A stretch of DNA of 64,000 nt from Nautilus pompilius (GCA_018389105.1 JACATO010000095.1:3071001-3135000), one strand, 5' to 3'; counted from the first letter of the stretch, positions 36,720 to 49,982 are shown. Numbers and translations: made by a program. Notes: generated by a model not told the origin, from the letters alone.

Positions 36720-38040
36720 TAGAACCATCCTGGTGACAGGTTTACATTGGCTGAAGTAAGTATTCTGGTCAAATCTTTCTGCAGATTTCAAGTTACAAAT
36801 CATGTAATCACTTTGTATAAAATATTTCAAACATTCTCAATGATCAAATTTGTCCTGTTTCTTTACTGTTATTTTAATTTTAATTTTTTTCTTTTTTACT
36901 CTTCAAAAATCTTTGCATAACTTTTCATTCATTTGCTATATTATTAATTGTGGTTCTATGCTTGCTGTCCTAAAGGATTTTCTTTCTTTCTGGCTAAATG
37001 TAAACATGCTAAAAAAAATCCTAAATTTGTGTTGGTCTTTATTATTTTTTTTGCTTAAGTTTGATATTTGTTCTGCCACCTTCTGAGTGCAAAAAAAAGT
37101 AAAGTAACATATAGTACTGGAACAGTAGAGTAAAAGGTAATGGATCAAAAAAATGAAAAAAAAAAATCTAGGAGTAAAAACGTATATTTTTGTTTGTAAT
37201 GAAAAATGAATGTGACAGCATTGCATTTGTAATGTTCTTTTGTTTTGTTTGTGACACCTAAAATTTATGGGGCATAGTAAATAGTTAATTACTATTGTGC
37301 TTGCCTGCCATCTAGAAAAAAAGACAAATCCAGAAAGATGATCACATCGCTTCCGTTTATTCATTTTTAATGATTGCAAATTAGAATTCCCTATTTGCTG
37401 AAGGGTTTTACAGATCCTAAAAGTTGCTTATACGGGATTAAACTGAGCTTAAGAGAGATTATAAAGGTTAATAGTTTGATGGAAAACCACTGTGGAAGTC
37501 TTGAGTGTCACCATTTTGTATAAAGTATTCTGAACCCTAATTACCAACATTCTTGAAAAGTAGTGAATCAAAAAGCCTCAAAACACTCAGTCAGACAGAT
37601 GCATACATCAACAAGAAAAGACATTAAAAAAAATGGTTTGGCTTTCAAGAATGTAATTGATCAAGATTATTTCACTAATACTGTTCCCACCTGTATATAC
37701 AAATCTGTTCTCAATGAAGAACAAAATAAATTATATTGTATCACTTAATTCTTCTTGAAATCCCAAAAGTAGCATTAGTTAGGTTAAACCGGGACCAGCT
37801 GAGCTGAGCTGATCACTGGTGCTAAAACAGATAAAATACAAATCAAAAAATCACTGATTTACTTGTAAAAAGCAGCAGCTGAAAAATGTGTCTGGTTACC
37901 TCTTTTGTTCTCTAAAGATAAAACCACCTTTTGCATTAGGTCAACTAATTATACTAATCTTTTTTTAAAAAAATTTTTTACTTTCTTTTACATTTTATAG
38001 TGTAGAAGCAAAAAAAAAAAAAGGAGGGGAAAGCAATATC
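36720..38040. other. AT-rich intron-like sequence
   Basis: The 147-codon minus-strand frame at 36936-37379 is dominated by poly-T/poly-A translation products (runs of F, K, N, S) and is a chance frame. Confidence 0.6.
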
Positions 38041-38044
38041 AAAC

Positions 38045-38300
38045 CCATCCTGCATTAGGTTTCTTTGGAGCACTCCAGTTTCTCCCACTTCTAATTAGAA
38101 GATTTATACTAGGGTGTTTCCTTTTTGAAGATTACCACATTCAGTGCTGCTCAAGAGAAAATTTCCCTTTTCCATTCCTGCTGGATGGCAGTATCTCTAC
38201 CTTAGATCAGACATCAATGGTACAGGTTAACCTGTTCAGTTAGTAGAAATAACATCCTGTACCATCACTCCTCATGGACTGTGAACTAAAGAGATATCCT
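38045..38300 (+). repeat. Family A SINE, core and tail
   Basis: TAGGTTTCTTTGGAGCACTC, then CAGTTTCTCCCACTTCTAAT, then TATACTAGGGTGTTTCC, is the family core and post-core segment on the plus strand. A head was not recognised. Confidence 0.6.
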
Positions 38301-38530
38301 TTAGCATCTCTTTCAGTACACTGGGTACACAAAGAATATGCTCATGTTTATTCTTGTCTATTGCTGTTGTTATGTTTTCTGGCTTGGTAGTATATAAATC
38401 TAAACAATGGTGGACCAATTACGTTAAATAAAAGCATCATTGTAATTAATATTGTCATAAGTCATGTTTTCACAGTTTATATCGTTGATACTGTTTGAGC
38501 TATGATGGCTTATTGTCTCCTTGTAATTAT

Positions 38531-38552
38531 TAAACTAAACTAAACTAAACTA
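38531..38552. repeat. (TAAAC)n pentanucleotide repeat
   Basis: Four tandem TAAAC units. Confidence 0.85.
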
Positions 38553-38789
38553 ATTAGAGTAACCAGTAATACTTCTTTTTTAAACTGTGAAAAGCATAGC
38601 TACCACATACTGTACGTATTTATACTTCTGGCACTATTAAAAGAATATCAATAAGAATTTGTATGCAAAACAAAGAAAACAATGTTACCTTTAAGAGTTG
38701 TATAGTCTAGCTTCAATGGTACAATATTTAACTTTTTAGGAAGTCTATGGGGAGTGGGCACTGATCCTGATAGAGTAATTCCATAAATA

Positions 38790-39990
38790 TATACTACCAC
38801 TCAAAAGGTGGGGAAACAACAGTAATTTTAGGTTTTAGTGAATAAGTAAACTATTAGCTAACATAAATATAATTGAAACAATTATTATCTAGACTCTATA
38901 CTTTTGCTTTATCAAAATATCCCATTCTGTTGCAATTACTTCATGACAAATTCTTGGAAGCCTAATTAATTTCTACTTTTACAAGATAATCTTTCATTAC
39001 TGCATTCCAAGCCTCCTGTAACAAATGCCTCAACTATTGGGCTAAAATTCACTTCTATTTCATCTCAAATAATTCGAATAGAGTTTAATTAAGTCCAGTG
39101 ATTGTGGCAGCCATTCCATGATAAAATAAGAAAACCCATCCTGTTTTCTTCATAAATAATTCTGACAGAGCTTAGAAGTATATCAAATTCTTTCTGTAAG
39201 AGAAATTGTTGACCAACCAAACATAAACAAAATGGAATGGATTGTTGTTGAAGTAGATTGTGATAGCCCTACTTATTTAAAGTAGTTGTAATTTTATAAA
39301 GATCCCATTGTGTTAACAGTAAAACAACCCCAGACTGTTATGTTTCCTACTCCATGCTTAACGGTAGGCACACTGCAATCTTTTAGCATATTTTTACCCA
39401 CTCTGCAACAAACAAACTACAATTGTATGCAAATATTTAAAATTTGGATTCATCAGTCCAGGTACCAGTTTCCATTTATTAACTATCCAATTTTTGTGAT
39501 GTTTAGACCAAGCAAATCTATTCTTGGTTTTGAGATCTTAATAGAATTTAATGTGCTGCTTTTCTTCCAATTAATCCAGCTACTTTCAGTTTTCTTTTAA
39601 CAACAGATACAAATAAATATAGGATTATTATGTGTTGTGTTCAAAGCTACAGTTATCTGGGAGCTGGACAAATGTCTATTACAGAGGCAGTGATCTTAGT
39701 GTAGTGATCTTTTCTAAAAGTGGTTTTAGACTTCCTATTCTTATATGTTAAAGATTAATGTCAGTTTTTTGGTGAAATATTGTATAAACAACTTAATTAA
39801 TGACATGTTTAGTTTCACAATTTCTTGCAAGAAATTATTTCATTCCTCAGTGGTACAACCCTTTGCTGTTCGTTTGATAGTTGTCATCATTGCTCTTTCA
39901 TAAGCAATTAGTTTCAAACTCATATTGATATTTAGCTCTCCTTGATTCAAAACAAGCCCATGGATTTCAATCATAAAGAAAATTTCTAGA
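38790..39990 (-). mobile_element. Decayed Tc1-like transposon with a recognisable left end
   Basis: The left end reads actaccactcaaaaggtggg after a TA-rich flank, a close match to the actaccgttcaaaagtttgg terminal repeat of widespread Tc1 elements. On the minus strand the transposase relic includes WTDES(N), the first catalytic Asp block, and then PTVKHGVGNITVWGCF, the well-known PTVKHGGGSVMVWGCF block. The matching right terminal repeat was not found, so the right limit is approximate. Several stops and frame changes are present. Plus-strand open frames in the area, such as 39310-39600, are antisense shadows. Confidence 0.85.
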
Positions 39991-41152
39991 CAAATTACTT
40001 ATTTACATTTGCCACAAATTATCACACGTGTTTCAGATGACACTATGCTCCAAAAATATAGAAATATCTCATAAAATACTCTATTTATATTGTCACAAAC
40101 TATTACAGGTTTTCAAGATGATTTTATTATCCATAAATTTACATTTATTTTAATACAAAACTGAATGCAAATTGATATTTAGCCATAAAATACATTTATT
40201 AGCCATTAACATGAATTATGTGCTGGTAAAACCATGTTGATTCTAGTTTAATGTATAGTATCACATAAAAAGTCTAAATTACTTTGGTTTGTTTACTCAA
40301 CCTTTTATGTGATAGTTTGTGTTTCCAAAGTTTCATGAATTGTTTGTTCCTTGTAAATATAGGAGCATATTCCATAAGGGTTTAATTATGGATACAGAAT
40401 AAGTCAGATACCTAGGCACATAGATTTATGTAATAAGTAATAATTTTAAAATTCTTAAAAACAAACTTTAAATAATTTTAACAACATTTTCCTTCTGTGT
40501 CACTTAAAAAATTTAGACATTTGCATTAATTTTTGTTTTTCTTTCCTTAATTATTGTTATTTTTTTTTAAAAAGTCTCATTGTTTTTAAATTTTTCATGA
40601 AAACTAATTCTCTAACAGTCATTGCTAAATTAGATAACCCCAATGTAATTTGTTTTCCCTTTGCCATGTGCTAGATACAGGCTGATATTTAAAATGTACA
40701 TTGGTTACAACTCATGTCTCAAAAGACACATTTATGAAACCAAGCAGATATGAAAGCCTACAAATGAATTAATTTTCCATTTGTGAAAGTACTGATTATT
40801 TACTTGCATTATTTATCAACTTTTCCAAAACCTCATTGCGAAATCTGATAACATTTAAAAAATTTTAAAAACCAATCACTTAAGGATAAATGATGACAAT
40901 CTACTTCTTCATAAAAAGCTAGATATAATAATATCTTTTTCATTCCTCTTCTGCCACTCTGATATAGTTTTAAGCTGTCTTGATATGCTTCTTTTCAATG
41001 TTGTGATTTTTTATATTTTTCAAAATATTTTCAACAAGAAATAAAACAACAATAGGTAAACAAGAAAGTAAAAATAAATTCAAGACAAAAACGGCTATGA
41101 AAATCTACTTTGAATAACAAACATGCAATTTCCTTCTGGGGCAATAAAATAA
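39991..41152. other. AT-rich sequence, nothing recognised
   Basis: The right end of the neighbouring Tc1 fossil may extend into the first part. Confidence 0.5.
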
Positions 41153-41205
41153 GGGGACATTCAAATGAAATCCAGCTGATTTAGCTTTTAATGGTATCCA
41201 GCTAG
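41153..41205. mobile_element. Half-preserved MITE, GGATGTTC family, copy 3
   Basis: The left arm GGGGACATTCAAATGAAATC matches the left arm of 10961-11033, followed by a short related inner segment; a matching right arm is not evident. Confidence 0.4.
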
Positions 41206-41417
41206 CACTGAATCACCACAATCAAACAGGTGAGATTGAAAATGTGAGCCTCAATAAAAATAAATAAATTTTTTAAAAAATTTATAATTATTGGCATTTA
41301 AACAAAGCCGAACATTTATCTATTGCACAAAAATTGTCTAAATGCACTGATCAGAGAAGTGCAAGTGATTTACCGTAACACTTGACTGCCAGACATCATG
41401 ACTGTGTAGAGATTTTT

Positions 41418-41606
41418 TCAGTGACCAGACCAAAGGTTTAATCTCCTATTTGCTACTAAGGTAACAAAGACTTGTCCTTTGACACCTCGCATCCACTCAA
41501 CTACATGGTTTTGAAGTTTGGTGCATATCATTAGATGATGTTTGCACTCAATGTCAGTCATTTGATCAATCAGAATAAGAAAGTCTTTAATGTTACTTGA
41601 ATCCAT
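41418..41606 (-). other. Unrecognised 62-codon open frame
   Basis: The minus-strand frame (MDSSNIKDFLILIDQMTDIE…) has a protein-like composition and lies between a MITE relic and plain AT-rich DNA. No splice sites or family motifs were recognised, so it may be a mobile-element remnant or chance. Confidence 0.2.
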
Positions 41607-41619
41607 GTGACCTTTATAC

Positions 41620-43967
41620 TAACATAAAATCCTACAATAAACAATGATTTTTAAATAGATAGGATGGACACACTTTAACTTATGAGTCCACCATATGAAA
41701 ACAGTATCACCTGCTTTTTGAATACTTTACTATTAATGAAAATTTATTAATCCAGCAAAAAAGTAAATAAATAAAAATATGATGAGTCTCATGTATCTGA
41801 ATATATGTACCATTAATTGTGACTTTCATATCACTAAGTTTTTTGCAGCATTGTTATAGACCCATCAAGTCATTTCGACGAATGTTACATCTACGTCATA
41901 CTGAAAACCGATGGTGTTATGATGTTCATCTGATAACACTTCTTACTACTAATTTGAATAAATATCAGTTCATATTATGCTTTTGTATAAATGTTAATGG
42001 ACCTAATTATTGATGATTGCTATTGTTTTCTTTGGCAGATAAAAATAGCACAAAAATGAAATCTCATATAAAACGATTCTAATCCATTATTGTCCTTCAT
42101 AAAACTGATTACTCCTAATGGAAAATTATGCATGATGTTAGAGTTACATGGGACAGTGTGTGAACAGACATTTATAGAATGAAATAAACTTGCTCAGCAA
42201 TGAACTTAAAGAGCTGAAGAAGAGAAAAACAAAAGAATGGGAAGATAAGTTGCTGATTTTAAAGACTAGAGCAAACCCTTTCTTGACAGGTAGCCAAATT
42301 GCTGGCAATAATTCCTCTGCAACAGTCAGCATCTCAACCTCTATGAATGGAGTTAATTAAAAAAGTCAAGGAAAAAGGTCTAACCAATCGGTGTTTACTT
42401 AAAAGGCCCCTGATACAAGACAAAATGTGAGGTACGCAAAGCACCAAATAATTAAGACTTTATCAAAATTGAGATTAAACATTTTGAGGATACAGTTGTA
42501 GACAAAGAAGCAGCAAAATATACCCCTCTCCACTATTCATTTAAATCCAAACTTTCAAGTTAAAATATTTTGGAAAAAAAAAAAAAAAACTACAATAACT
42601 ACATAAAAATAAGTGAATAAATAAATAACTAAAAACTCTTAACAATTCAACAAGTGCACATTATTATTTTCAAAGTCTATCTAGCTTGACTGCAGAATAA
42701 ATTCTTTAAACTACTAAGTTTTTTTTTAAATTTTATTTTACTTAAAAAACATTGTTTCTTATACAGGATTAACTTCATCCATCATTGGATAAGCTAAAGA
42801 GCAAAGTCCATTTTGCTTTAAGTTCTACACCAGTAAAGCCAGATCTACAAGAGCTATAGAGCTAAATCCAATAGGTTTCAAAAATCCAAAATAATGAGGG
42901 TCTACCTAGAAAAAAGCTATTTTTATGACTGATTAACTATAGTGGAAATATTCATTTTGTGTTCAGCACCTACTTCACACATTATTGAATCACAGTGTTT
43001 TAATATTGGTACTTTATCAATGAATATTACATGCAGTATTCTTCAAAACAAACACAAATAGGAAAGAGAAAACAGAAAGTTCATTGTCTACCTATATTTC
43101 ATTCAGTGTACTATTACATATTAAACTTTAATAATCTGTAACATCCTACTCTTCAATAAAAAAGATGTCTAAAATCCAACACTTACACTATAGAATAATG
43201 TCAAGTAATTGTTTCTAAAATTCCAAACAGTGAAGAATTATGTTTAGAATTTATACCTTGATATTAATTTTGGAAAAAAATGAAAACAAAACAAATGGGA
43301 TTCTATCAATATTTTAAAGAAATAAAAGGTTGAACTTGTTTAATATACCTGACTTGTGCATTTTATTCTATCTTAATTACAAATACCCAATTTAAATTTC
43401 TTCAAATTACTCATTTTCAGAGATTTAATATTTTGATAAAAGAGATATTTTAATAATAAAATCTCATAACCTTAAGATCTTTACAGACACTGGCAGCAAT
43501 AATAAAGGCCACAATATTTGTGCCCTGACATCAGATGCAATATAGATGTTTCCTGAAATCTGTAGAGAAACTATTTGAAAAGAGTCTTGTAAGTAGAGAG
43601 ATTCTATTATTCTGAGCTTGAAGATAGATATTCCAAGGTTTAAAATTGGTCATCTCTTTGCTTTTGGTGTTTTTTTTTTACCTTTTCATTGTAGTTTTTT
43701 TTTAATATGTTAACTCAAACATTTATAAGATGGCAGAGTCACCGATAAAAATTTTAAAATAAAATTCCTGGAATCTATTGTGTCAAATGATGGTTGTGAT
43801 GACTTTCCCAGAAAGTCTAATATAATCCCTTCTGCTTCTAATTTAATTGTATCAATTTCAAACAATTTTCTTCTATATAATGGTTTTGTAATCTCATATA
43901 ATAAAGGGAGTTGATGCATTGAGCAACACAAAAAATTCACTAACAGAAAAATGTTATCTTTATGGGT
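41620..43967. other. AT-rich intron-like sequence
   Basis: The minus-strand frame 43710-44054 runs partly through the SINE at 43968; its remaining half (…LFEIDTIKLEAEGIILDFLG…) is protein-like but unrecognised. Confidence 0.45.
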
Positions 43968-44200
43968 AGCAGGTTGGTGTAGTACACAGCATGCTATGTT
44001 ATGGTGGTGCCACAGTTTGTTTGATAGTTTAGTCAGTAGTGTGATTTCTCTCACCCATTAATTATCTGTGAGTTTTCTCCATGCCCTTGAACTTCCTCCC
44101 ATGTTGTCCAGTGTTTAACTTTTTGCCATGCAACTACCTTATATCAAGCTAATACTCCAGTTTCCACCATGAGATATTGCTCATCAAAGGTAACTAAGGA
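43968..44200 (+). repeat. tRNA-headed SINE, family A, old copy
   Basis: A head-like GGTAGCAGGTTGGTGTAGTA is followed at the expected distance by GTGAGTTTTCTCCATGCCCT, then TGAACTTCCTCCCATG, a degraded version of the family core. It interrupts a minus-strand open frame running 43710-44054. Confidence 0.6.
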
Positions 44201-45409
44201 ATATAAACTAAAAACAAAATATTGTATATATAATATTTAGTATCAAAGTAATGAACTAATCAAAGCTTTGCTTGGTGACACGAGAAGAAGCCTGTGTTAG
44301 TTCCCTTTAATAAGAGGAAATACACAAAGGCAAGCAAGTTCTGCATGATTATAAATAAAATGCATCATCAACAAAACCAGGTTGATATCAGCTAAAAAGA
44401 TGCCCAAAAGATAAACCATGACCTTCATACTCAAGATTGATCACTTAGAAACTGTAAGCTGATGACACTACAGAAGATTTGGCTCCACTTTCATTTCTTG
44501 GCATCACCCAGGACATTAAATCCTTCATAACTATAGTTATACACCCTCCATCCTGAAAAGCTCAGAGTTTCATTCTTCATGGTTCCTTTCTTTTTTGCAC
44601 TTTTCACAAATTATATTAATCAAAGTGAATTTATTAGTGGTACAGGCCATGAACAATGGCTTAATGTCTGTCTTCTTACCATCAGCTTTAAAAAGAAAAT
44701 AAATACAAAATAAATAAATGTAGTAAAAACACCTGTCTGAGATGATCTCTGGAATGTTAACAATGTAGATTGCTTGTTAAATAGTCAAATGATAAAGTCA
44801 CATCTCTTTTGTAAACTCCATGAAAAATGGTCTGAGGTAATGAAAACACATGCATATACATTAACATTACTTCCACCAGCACCATCAACTATTGATATTT
44901 GCGCTCATTAGGATCATGATTCTTGAGTGATCAGCTACCTTATTTTATCAATATATGATACACAGACACATGTTCTACCAGTTGCTGCTGGTCAACAATG
45001 TATGCACACCAAGGATGACAGCAATCATCTCCAAATAGGATATCCAGCTTCTTGTATCCTTCCAAATGTATTGCTCTTCTCAATATCATTTAACCTCAGC
45101 ATTTTGAAAATGTCTGAAGAATCTCAACAACTGTAAGTAACTATGCAGCTGCTTACCTTGACTTTTTATATAACCATCCCCTACCTCAAGAGTGCAAAAC
45201 ATGACCACTATATGATGTAAACACATCTGGAAGGCTGTGCTATGCTGTGTGCATGCATTGTGAATGTTTTTCTAATGGTCATACATGTAGCAAACAATGA
45301 GGCTGGTGATGTCAGTAAAGGACAATAACTGAACAATGTCATTACTTTTCATTAAAATTGTCATTTAAAATATTGTTGTTATGTAACTGTTTAAAGAGTA
45401 TATATATGT
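44201..45409. other. AT-rich sequence, nothing recognised
   Basis: No exon or named repeat seen. Confidence 0.45.
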
Positions 45410-46655
45410 ACATACCAGCCAAAAGTTAATAAACCACAAATATGGGCACAGTTATTTAAAAAAGAACAGTATATAACCAATTTATTTCTTGTCATAACAC
45501 AATAAATGTAAGAGTCAATACATGGATGGAAATAACAACAACAAAAAGGAAATCAATAAATTTTGACTTAAACTTTTATTTCATGAAAATAAATCCTTTT
45601 CTAATTAAGCTCTGCAAATTTGTAGGAATTTATCAAGTAACTTTGACCAAATATTCAGATGTCAAGTTCACTGCAAAAGAGTTTAATAGCTAATAGATCA
45701 TGTAGGTGACTGCAATGGCCAAATCAAGTTCTAGAGAACACTATGCCTTTCTTTGTTTTTCCTAATATTGTCAGCACTATTTGGAAGTGCATTTAGGGTC
45801 GTTATCTTGTTGCATAATGAACCCTGCACCTAATAGTTGGTTGCTATAAAAAAACTGCATGCCTTTTCATAACACTTTGGTGATGCTCTTTTGTCAAAGA
45901 TCATTAACTGTACCAGCTCCAAAACAATTCAAACCATTATGCTACATCCTCCATGTTTAGCTGTAAGAGTAACACAATGCTCTGCAAGGTGTTCTCTAAC
46001 TTGACTGCAAACAAAAAAAAAATCTACATTTGGACCAAAATACTTAAAGTTTTGGCTTGTCAGTCCATAACAATATTCCACTTTTCTATAATCCAATGTT
46101 CATATAATTTTGCCAAGAACGTTTCATTCTATTAGAAGTCTTAAGCAGTGTTTTTTTCACATTCACATAATCATTTAATCAGTGGCTTTAAGACACCTCT
46201 TTATTTTTGTCAGTGATACTGGATTTTCATCTGTGCTGTAAGTCTTCTATTTTGTTTGTGCAACAGCATAATATATTTGTCCTCTTCTTTTCAAGTTACT
46301 TACTCTTTTTCTCCCTGTGCATTTTCTATCTGTATTGTTCCCAGTTACCTGATGTCTTTGCAGTGCATAATGAAAGCTTTGTTGAAAATTCCAAGTTTCT
46401 TGGCAACCTCTGTTTCTGTCAGATGCTTCATTCTCAAGGTAAAAATGGGAAATCAAATATAAAGATCAGTTTGTTTTTTTTTTTTTTTGTGATCCCAACA
46501 ACAAAAAATTTAAATAACCATAGCCTTCAACAGTTGTGACTTCTCTTCCTCTTCAATTTATAGTGCTCTAACATGTGATATCAATTGGTCATTTCTCATC
46601 CAGTGAAATTATGTCACATGGACAGAACTATATTTTAGAAACCCCAAGTTACTTT
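45410..46655 (-). mobile_element. Second, distinct Tc1-like fossil
   Basis: The left end (tacataccagccaaaagtta) resembles another Tc1 terminal-repeat type (…ccaaaagtttggaca). The minus strand carries WTD(K/E)..L.VFW, LTAKHGGCSIMV.NCFGAG and QQDNDPKCTSK, i.e. the first catalytic block, the GGGS-MVWG block and the QQDNDPKHTSK block with the second catalytic Asp. The pieces are out of frame with each other. Terminal sequence and internal blocks differ from the 38.8-40 kb copy, so this is another Tc1 subfamily. Frames at 46207-46539 (+) and 46247-46456 (-) are by-products. Confidence 0.85.
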
Positions 46656-47586
46656 TAATATCTTAGTTTTGCAGCATAAAAGGAGGTATTTTGATAAACA
46701 AAGGTTTAAGTCGAGATTTATTATATGTATATTTTTTGCATCTGTGTTTTGAATTTTAATTTTCACTATGTTATGGTTAGAAATAAATTGGCTATACTAT
46801 TATTTTTTAATAATAGTCCCTACTTTGATATTCATTTTTAATTATTCATTTATTATTTTTTTTTGTTTAAAACTTTTGGAAAGTTTATGAATTAAACATT
46901 TAATTATATAGAAAGTTATGAGTTTTAAAAAAAGATGAGCATTAAAAACTCTCAGCTTGACCATAAAAAATCAACATATTTATTATATAAAGCTGGCTTG
47001 CAAAATGAAAACAATGAATTCTAAATGTCAGAAGATAATAGCAATAAATGCAAAATCCACAGTTAGTCATTTAGTAATGAATAGGGTAAATTGCTTAAAC
47101 ATGAAGGTTGTCAGTAACTCTTGCCATCCTAATTAAGATGACTGGTCTCTGATGATAACAAAAACAAATGGCAGAGAATTTGGTCATGTAATTAACTATG
47201 TACTTAGCAAATCAGCCAAGAGAGAGAGAGAGAGAGAGAGAATCCACCAATGTTATTCCATTAGTTGTTTTATTATATATAAAATAATGTCAACCAGAAT
47301 GTTATAAAACAAAAAAAAAAAAAAACTGTAAAGCTCAGTACATTTTTAGCAATGCTGATATTTCACCAACAATAAAAAACTTTAATATGCAAGGATTTTT
47401 CTTGAGTTGTTTGTTTTCCTTGATCATGTTTATTTTGATAAAGGTGATACAACACCACCTTAACAAATAAAAAGCAAATAAAAACAAAAACAACATTAAA
47501 AGAAAGAATAAAATATTCCCATGGCCTTTATAACACATGTGCAGTAGATGAAGGAGAAAGAAATTACAATTTTAACACACACTTAC
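46656..47586 (-). other. Intron downstream of the PG-repeat exon
   Basis: It begins (in gene direction) with the gtaagt donor at 47581-47586 and carries poly-A and (GA)n tracts. The next PG-type exon was not found anywhere below this point. Confidence 0.7.
47221..47242. repeat. (GA)n microsatellite
   Basis: Eleven GA units, about 345 bases downstream (in gene direction) of the PG-repeat exon. Confidence 0.9.
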
Positions 47587-47705
47587 CTCATATGTTCCTG
47601 GACCTGGGTTCTCCAACTGCTTTATCCCATTAAAACGTTTAGCTTTGGTTACAGATGGGCCAAGTTTTGATGATGCCAATAGTTTGGGATCATATGCCCC
47701 TGGTC
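47587..47705 (-). CDS. Internal exon of a sperm-tail PG-rich repeat (STPG/SHIPPO family) protein
   Basis: This 119-base minus-strand exon has a TAG acceptor (47706-47708) behind a T-rich tract and a strong donor reading GAG|gtaagt. It opens in phase 1 (a preceding G completes a Gly codon) and closes in phase 0, giving 39 codons without a stop. The peptide begins PGAYDPKLL and ends ENPGPGTYE, so each end carries a Pro-Gly-x-Tyr motif about 30 residues apart, with a basic stretch (TKAKRFNG) between. That is the layout of sperm-tail PG-rich repeats, found in proteins of ciliary and sperm-flagellar microtubules (ODF3/CIMAP, STPG1, STPG2 and relatives). I cannot tell which paralogue this is. STPG2 is attractive because its vertebrate gene is known for very large introns, and no other PG-rich exon was seen here. 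The exon call is firm, the family call good, the paralogue open. Confidence 0.86.
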
Positions 47706-48064
47706 CTAAAACCAAGAGAAATAAATTTATTCATTCAAAATATTCTTTGTTAACTTAGTCATAAGGAAAAGAGTATTTGTAATATAGTTTACCTTATCTG
47801 GAAGGAATATAGCAATAATCAAATTAATAAATAAGAGAAAATTAATTTAATGTATAATTTGTTAATTCCATGTAAAACTCATCGTAGATATTTGTGTTGA
47901 ACAATTCACTTAAAACAAATCTTTTAACAATGAGTCTAACACCAGTTTTTGTCATATACCAGTGAACTTTTAACAAAAATCACATGCCACAAACACTGTA
48001 GTAAGATAAGTAAAAAGGATGTCAAAGGAAACAGGTCAAATTATCTTCATTTGTGAAAATATGT
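47706..48064 (-). other. Intron upstream of the PG-repeat exon
   Basis: Ends in a T-rich tract and TAG acceptor at 47706-47708. No further PG-type exon is visible up to the end of the window, implying an intron of more than 16 kb unless a diverged exon was missed. Confidence 0.7.
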
Positions 48065-48433
48065 AGTAAGTGTTCTTGGCGAACTCCTGTCCTGACTTCC
48101 AAGGCCTCTCACAGGGTGAAGGTGTAGGGTATCAGTCTGCCTTGATGACCAAGCTAATTGTCTAGGTATGGTTGAGGGCTCTTGAATGGTGGTCAAGGTC
48201 AAAGCCAGTCAACAGTTACCTGTTGAACCTACGCTACATGTACCTGAAAAATCCTACTAGAACTCTTAATTTTTTGTTGTAAGAAGAACCTGGAGTGTTC
48301 AGAGGAAACCTACATGAATAGCTGGTAAATAAAAACAACAAAAAAAAGCATGTTAGAGAAGTATGCCAAACCAAGCCAGCCCCAACTATGATTCGAACCT
48401 AGGCCTACTGCCCAATGAAATAGATCTAGCCAA
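48065..48433 (-). repeat. tRNA-headed SINE, family A, with intact box B
   Basis: Box B AGGTTCGAATC (48390-48400, minus strand) is nearly perfect. The core GTAGGTTTCCTCTGAACACT, then CCAGGTTCTTCTTACAAC, then the TTCTAGTAGGATTTTTCAGG segment and a long tail follow. It sits in the intron about 360 bases upstream of the PG-repeat exon and has the same orientation as that gene. Confidence 0.82.
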
Positions 48434-49912
48434 GAAGTGTGTGAAATCATGAGAAATTTATGTAGTGATAGCTTTTTTATATGGAAAAAGAGCTCTTTTG
48501 GTATGTTGAAACTAATGGCATTAAGTTTCTAGGTTAATCCAAGTATAAAAAGTATAAACTGAACAGCAAAAATATTTTTTTAAAATTAGTCTGTGCACCA
48601 CTAAAATGAATTTTATATAACTTTTTAAAAGATAACAAATAATGAAATGAAGAAATTATTATATTTAGTCATAATAAAAATAAATATTAAGATGATTTGC
48701 TGTACAAGATGTAGTATATACTATTACATGCAACATCTCTTAAGAAAACTATTATTTATTTAATTAAGTTTTTATTTGGCATGGTTGAATTCATGCAAAA
48801 TGTGCATTTCTAAAAATATAAGATAAAAAACATCACCAGCATCTATATTATCTATAGTTATTATTGACCAGATAGTAAAGGAGGGCTGATAGACGACATT
48901 TATCTATCCACTCCTTGATGATAATGGGAAATAATCATCGAAATGCTTCTCTGCTTTGTGTGCATGTTTGCCCTGTGGGCATACTAGTGATAAAGTGAAG
49001 TGAGCTGTGGATTTAACTGTTCTTCAATAGACACTACCAGCACCATAAGCAAGGTTTCAACAGCTAACAACATCTGGGTAAATGGAAGTTAAACCCCCCC
49101 CCCCAAAAAAAAAAAAGAGGAGAAAGGAATCAGAATGCAAATTTGTCTGGTTAAATTTTAAAGAGGTTCCTGTCTCCTTTTTTCATTCCTCTTTTAAAAA
49201 CACTTCAATATAACAGTCACTTAAAAGTTTTCAAGTTGATTTAACATCCCACCATTATAAGGTAATTCCTTCAGCTCCATTGTAGTTTATATATAGTATA
49301 TAAATATTATAAACAAAACAGGGTGGGGAGTAGTGGAAGGAAGGCTCAGACATTCTTACCCTCCTTTCCTCCCTGGTGCCTTAAGTTTCCAGTATAAATG
49401 ACCCATACCAAGATGTTAATGTTGACAGGGACAGTGTGCTAGACAGACTAAGTTGGTGAGCCCCTTTTCTGCCAGCTGTTTATTCCAGCAGAGATCCCCA
49501 CAACTGGCTGGCATATCAACATAAAAGGTCTCCCATACCTGGCATGACCTGACTTGAAATTAAATCTTAACACTGAGCAAGACTTGAATTAATAAGGCTC
49601 GTCTGGGTTTGCAAATGAAATATACAAACAACTTTCAAAAACAACAATAAAAATCTGCTCTGGGCTGTGTTCGGAAAATTTGCTGGAGGTTCACTTAGGT
49701 TTATGGTACAGGCAAGAGAATAAGTGTTGGTGGTAAACTCATGTAACCCAAGAAAAGTGACTTCAATCTTGTCAGTACTTGTGTAATGAGGTAAGGGTTA
49801 AGGGTCAGTTTTCATATAAGAAATATATGCCTAAGATGACTCTAAAAAGTAGATAAATAGAATGTTAATGTTTTAGCTTTAACTTTTCTTTTCCATGTTG
49901 GTTTTTAATTAA

Positions 49913-49950
<38 letters not shown>

Positions 49951-49951
49951 C

Positions 49952-49982
<31 letters not shown>

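Noticed and set aside
36936-37379. 147-codon minus-strand open frame, the longest in the window
   Set aside because: It is dominated by poly-T and poly-A translation products, has no motif or splice context, and looks like chance.
39310-39600. 96-codon plus-strand frame
   Set aside because: Antisense shadow of the Tc1 transposase relic.
46207-46539. 110-codon plus-strand frame
   Set aside because: It is antisense to the Tc1 fossil and ends in a poly-T run; a shadow.
48390-48400. Near-perfect tRNA box B, considered as a tRNA gene
   Set aside because: The surrounding sequence does not fold as a tRNA and continues into a SINE core.
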